DNA of 7,722 bases, from contig JAXFQS010000003.1 in assembly GCA_034178815.1 (NCBI GenBank), positions 1 to 7,722 on the forward strand, written 5' to 3'. The stretch is from JAXFQS01 sp034178815. Lineage in GTDB: Bacteria > Verrucomicrobiota > Kiritimatiellia > RFP12 > DVOR01. Positions 5,915-7,722 of the stretch are shown here, in pieces; within the stretch, counting starts at the first letter, position 1, and the number at the start of each line of letters is the position of its first letter. The translations under genes and the position numbers were made by a program. The notes under the pieces are model-generated. The model searched no databases. It saw only the letters and a program-made list of their open reading frames with translations, and was not told the DNA's origin.

Positions 5915-6931
5915 CTACTGGTTCTCGGGGGGCTGGGGGATGGGTTCGAGGCCGTCTTTGCCTTCGCGAATGGGGAGGAATTTCATCCGTTCTTTGCCGT
6001 TTTCATTGGGGGCGTGAAGGGTGATGAGGAGGGAGCGGTCGGGTTTTCGGAAGATCATTCCGTGTCCGCCGTTCTGCGAGAAGAGCAGGCCGGTGTAGCG
6101 CCAGGGGCCTTGAACTTTTCCGGTGGTGGATTCGTAGCGGGCGATGCAGTAGTGCTTTGCGGGGAGGGTGAAGTTGGAGTAGATCATCTGGAGGCGGTTG
6201 TTTTGGGTGCGCCAGAGGAACGGGCCGTCGGTGACCTCACCCATATTGGGGATGTCGCGCGCCCGGAAGAGTTGAACGGGCTCTGCGGCTAGGGCGGAGA
6301 GGTCTGGGGTGAGGGGGGCGGCCATCATGCGTCCGTTTTCGGTCTGGCACCACTCGTGGCAGAAGACAATCCATGGGGTGTTGTCCTGGACGAATAGGGT
6401 TCCGTCGAGGCACATCCACTCTTTGGGTGTCACGGGGCCGTTGCGGACGGGCTTGAAGGGGCCTAGGGGTGATGCGGCGCGATAGATCCAGACGCCGCGT
6501 CTGGCGGCCCCCCGGACGCGGTAGTTTTCGGATGCGGCGATGGGGCGGATTGGGGCGGCGGGGTCTTCTTTCTGGGTGAGGGTGACGAAGAGCCAGTAGG
6601 CGCCGGCGTAGCGGTGGACTTCGGGGGCCCAGACGGCGATCACCTGGTCGTCGGGGTTGCAACGCATGACTTCGCCGCACGGACGCCACTGCTCAAGGTC
6701 GGTGGAGGTGTAGGCGTTGACGCCTTTGCCGCCGAACCAGGGTTTTGACTCGTAGAGGTAGTAGCGTCCGTCTTGAACGAGGATGAAGGGGTCGCGGATG
6801 CGCAGATTGGCGCGGGAGACCATTCCCGAGGGGGCGTTCGGTGTTTCACCCGAGACTGTCTGAACGCCCGCTAGCGCAGCGACCGCCGCCATCACCATCG
6901 CTCGAAAACACGCCGCCGTCAAACGCTTCAT
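5915..6931 (-). CDS. Secreted GH43-type glycoside hydrolase (five-bladed propeller)
   Basis: The 338-residue protein has a signal peptide at 1-28 (KR, hydrophobic stretch, cleavage near TVSG-E), so it acts outside the cytoplasm. GH43 landmarks: D47 in IRDPFI (catalytic base), WAPEV at 101-105, D176 in CLDGTLF (the pKa-tuning Asp), and H290 in GGHGMIF. The family cleaves arabinose- or xylose-containing side chains and backbones with inversion. Where the general acid Glu of the EGP or EAP motif is expected, the sequence reads GEVTDGPFLW with D235; E193 in CHEW and E232 are nearby alternatives. Length fits a single catalytic domain with no carbohydrate-binding module. The ATG at 6931-6929 has a strong GGAGGAG (6945-6939) seven bases upstream and gives the signal peptide; the open frame continues upstream but without coding character. 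It precedes iclR by 115 bases and may be a target of that regulator. Substrate cannot be set from sequence alone. Confidence 0.85.
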   Translation of the reverse strand: MKRLTAACFRAMVMAAVAALAGVQTVSGETPNAPSGMVSRANLRIRDPFILVQDGRYYLYESKPWFGGKGVNAYTSTDLEQWRPCGEVMRCNPDDQVIAVWAPEVHRYAGAYWLFVTLTQKEDPAAPIRPIAASENYRVRGAARRGVWIYRAASPLGPFKPVRNGPVTPKEWMCLDGTLFVQDNTPWIVFCHEWCQTENGRMMAAPLTPDLSALAAEPVQLFRARDIPNMGEVTDGPFLWRTQNNRLQMIYSNFTLPAKHYCIARYESTTGKVQGPWRYTGLLFSQNGGHGMIFRKPDRSLLITLHAPNENGKERMKFLPIREGKDGLEPIPQPPENQ

Positions 6932-6992
6932 CTTATCACTCCTCCGTCGAATCATTGGCGCCCGGGACTTCCTCGCCCGGCCGGATGCGGGC

Positions 6993-7021
6993 AGTCTAAG
7001 GGATTTCGAGCGCGAATGCAA
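6993..7021 (-). promoter_or_regulatory. Candidate promoter of the GH43 gene
   Basis: On the minus strand, TTGCAT (7021-7016) and TAGACT (6998-6993) are separated by 17 bases, the ideal spacing, with three and four of six consensus matches. Transcription would start near 6986, leaving a leader of about 55 bases before the strong GGAGGAG and ATG. The TTGC start of the -35 box resembles that of the iclR promoter. The leader could fold a small GCCCG/CGGGC hairpin. Moderate confidence only. Confidence 0.45.
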
Positions 7022-7036
7022 GCCCAAACCGAACGC

Positions 7037-7082
7037 CCCAAAAGGTTTCCTGCCGTCTCCCCCAAGGTGGCGCTCTTTTGGG
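7037..7082. repeat. Inverted arms CCCAAAAG / CTTTTGGG
   Basis: An 8-base perfect inverted pair (7037-7044 and 7075-7082) encloses 30 bases that include one copy of the 14-base inverted repeat. It lies just upstream of the candidate GH43 -35 box. It could form a hairpin on either strand, but no T-run follows, so it is not a standard terminator. Confidence 0.4.
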
Positions 7083-7294
7083 ATGAAAGGTGGCAACCAA
7101 CCGGAACGGAAGATGCCTATCGGCGGATCAGAGAGGTGGCAACCAATCGCACCCAATGGTGCCAACCTGTTGCGACTGAGCCACTGCCCGACGGAGCGGA
7201 CGAGGTCTTTTTGGCAAGACGGAAGCGTTCGCACGAGGCGCATCGCGTCGAGCCCTCCTCCGCGCCGGAAGATGGATTCTGGGGAGACGGCAGG
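7049..7294. repeat. 14-base inverted repeat GGGGAGACGGCAGG (copies at 7281-7294 on + and 7062-7049 on -)
   Basis: The same 14 bases occur once on each strand, 218 bases apart. By chance this is very unlikely in a few hundred bases. The copies could pair at the ends of a long stem or mark two inverted pieces of one repeat element. There is no target-site duplication or transposase to support an insertion sequence. Confidence 0.6.
7088..7146. repeat. 13-base direct repeat AGGTGGCAACCAA (7088-7100 and 7134-7146)
   Basis: Two exact copies lie 46 bases apart. A partly related GGTGCCAACC follows at 7155-7164. On the minus strand the copies read TTGGTTGCCACCT, so they could be tandem binding sites upstream of the GH43 promoter or parts of a repeat element. 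Confidence 0.6.
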
Positions 7295-7311
7295 TGCGCA
7301 TCGATGGCGGA

Positions 7312-7505
7312 AAAGGTGTTTGCCAGCCGAGTTGACATGCGGGCTTCGCCGCGCCGGTACTTTCGCCGCCGCCGCGCAATCAAGCGCTAATTCGCCTAAT
7401 CGGAAAGATAGCCATCCGTGGCGACCTTGGCTCGTTCCTCCACCCCCAAAAGGGGCGTGCCATAGATGAAAAAAGATGGCTGTTTGTCGGGGCGAAAGGT
7501 GTTTG
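7312..7505. repeat. 11-base direct repeat AAAGGTGTTTG (7312-7322 and 7495-7505)
   Basis: Two exact copies lie 183 bases apart. A related CCCCAAAAGG word occurs at 7036-7045 and 7444-7453. Together with the longer repeats nearby they suggest that this gap was built from repeated pieces rather than from a decayed gene. Confidence 0.45.
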
Positions 7506-7571
7506 TTTGCGCGGGGAACGGAAAGATTGGATACGGAATCACAGGTGCGCGGAAAGGGCTCCCGTCGAAGC

Positions 7572-7603
7572 AAAAAAGAGGCCGCCCCTCTCGGGACGGC
7601 CTC
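7572..7603 (-). terminator. Intrinsic terminator of the right-edge gene
   Basis: Read on the minus strand, GAGGCCGTCCC pairs with GGGGCGGCCTC (11 pairs, one of them G-U) around a GAGA loop of the GNRA type and is followed directly by six Ts. It begins 27 bases after the TAG of the right-edge gene, so it ends that unit and separates it from the GH43 gene. Confidence 0.92.
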
Positions 7604-7630
7604 CTGGAACGAAGTCGGTTCGATGCGGGA

Positions 7631-7722
7631 CTATTCGCCCCAGACAATCGTCGTGACAGTCGTATAGATGTTGAAGATGTTGGTGGTCTTGAAGTCCACA
7701 TGGTGGATCTTCTTGATGTTAC
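7631..7722 (-). CDS. C-terminal 29 residues of an unidentified gene (runs off right edge)
   Basis: The minus-strand frame ending in TAG at 7633-7631 encodes IHHVDFKTTNIFNIY and ends TVTTIVWGE. Most codons end in C or G (AAC, ATC, TTC, ACC), as in neighbouring genes, and the strong terminator follows 27 bases later, so this is the true reading frame rather than the overlapping longer one. The Thr- and Ile-rich alternating pattern could be a beta-strand, but there is too little to name a family or function. Confidence 0.72.
   Translation of the reverse strand, partial: NIKKIHHVDFKTTNIFNIYTTVTTIVWGE

Larger units (their letters stand above)
6932..7571. other. 640-base intergenic stretch rich in short repeats, no supportable gene
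   Basis: Open frames exist on both strands, but none has a ribosome-binding site, a recognisable domain or the C-ending codon preference of most neighbouring genes. The GH43 frame stays open backward through the whole gap, which in GC-rich DNA is weak evidence. The stretch holds one 14-base inverted repeat, a 13-base direct repeat, shorter repeated words and an 8-base hairpin arm pair, all listed separately, plus the GH43 promoter and leader at its left end. It may be a decayed or dispersed intergenic repeat element. I see no tRNA, rRNA or CRISPR pattern. Confidence 0.6.

Noticed and set aside
6932..7573. Upstream extension of the GH43 frame by about 214 codons
   Set aside because: It starts inside the terminator T-run, has no recognisable domain and hides the signal peptide with its strong GGAGGAG site.

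Overview
This GC-rich window carries genes on the minus strand only, so transcription runs right to left. I read it as a Verrucomicrobiota/Lentisphaerota/Kiritimatiellae-type bacterium (PVC superphylum). The main reason is a large HzsA-related diheme protein fused to discoidin and SUMF1-like domains, an architecture I associate with that group. A secreted GH43-type glycosidase and an IclR regulator beside sugar-isomerase-like genes suggest a carbohydrate-degrading lifestyle. The lineage call is inference, not a database match.

Layout, in the direction of transcription. (1) 7722-7631 holds the last 29 codons of an unidentified gene, followed by a very good intrinsic terminator (7603-7572). (2) 7571-6932 is a 640-base gap with no supportable gene. 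It is packed with short direct and inverted repeats and ends in a candidate promoter. (3) 6931-5915 encodes a secreted GH43-type glycosidase. (4) 5914-5800 is a compact control region: a near-consensus sigma70-type promoter, a perfect palindrome between the -10 box and the start codon, and a second AT-rich palindrome further upstream. (5) 5799-4981 encodes an IclR-family regulator with a GTG start. (6) 4970-1296 encodes the 1224-residue discoidin / HzsA-like propeller / two CxxCH hemes / SUMF1-like protein. Its ribosome-binding site overlaps the iclR stop codon. (7) 1212-490 encodes a cupin with an HxH...E...H metal set and an apparent signal peptide. (8) 457-155 encodes a small VOC-like protein. 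(9) 139-1 holds the start of a dihydroxyacetone-kinase-type dhaK gene with two in-frame stops; it runs off the left edge.

Genes 5 to 9 look like one transcription unit: gaps are 10, 83, 32 and 15 bases, and I see no terminator between them. A reasonable working model is an IclR-controlled sugar or sugar-derivative locus. The GH43 enzyme releases pentose from a glycan outside the cytoplasm. The HzsA-like cytochrome, with its glycan-binding-type N-terminus, does a redox or scaffold job in the periplasm or on the surface. The cupin, VOC protein and DhaK would handle a small ketose or isomer, with the last step broken, at least in this sequence.

The points most worth a second look are the HzsA-like fusion with a SUMF1 domain lacking the formylglycine-generating cysteines, the sharp codon-use mosaic inside that gene, the double lysine-to-stop lesion in dhaK, the two palindromes around the iclR promoter, and the repeat-rich 640-base gap.
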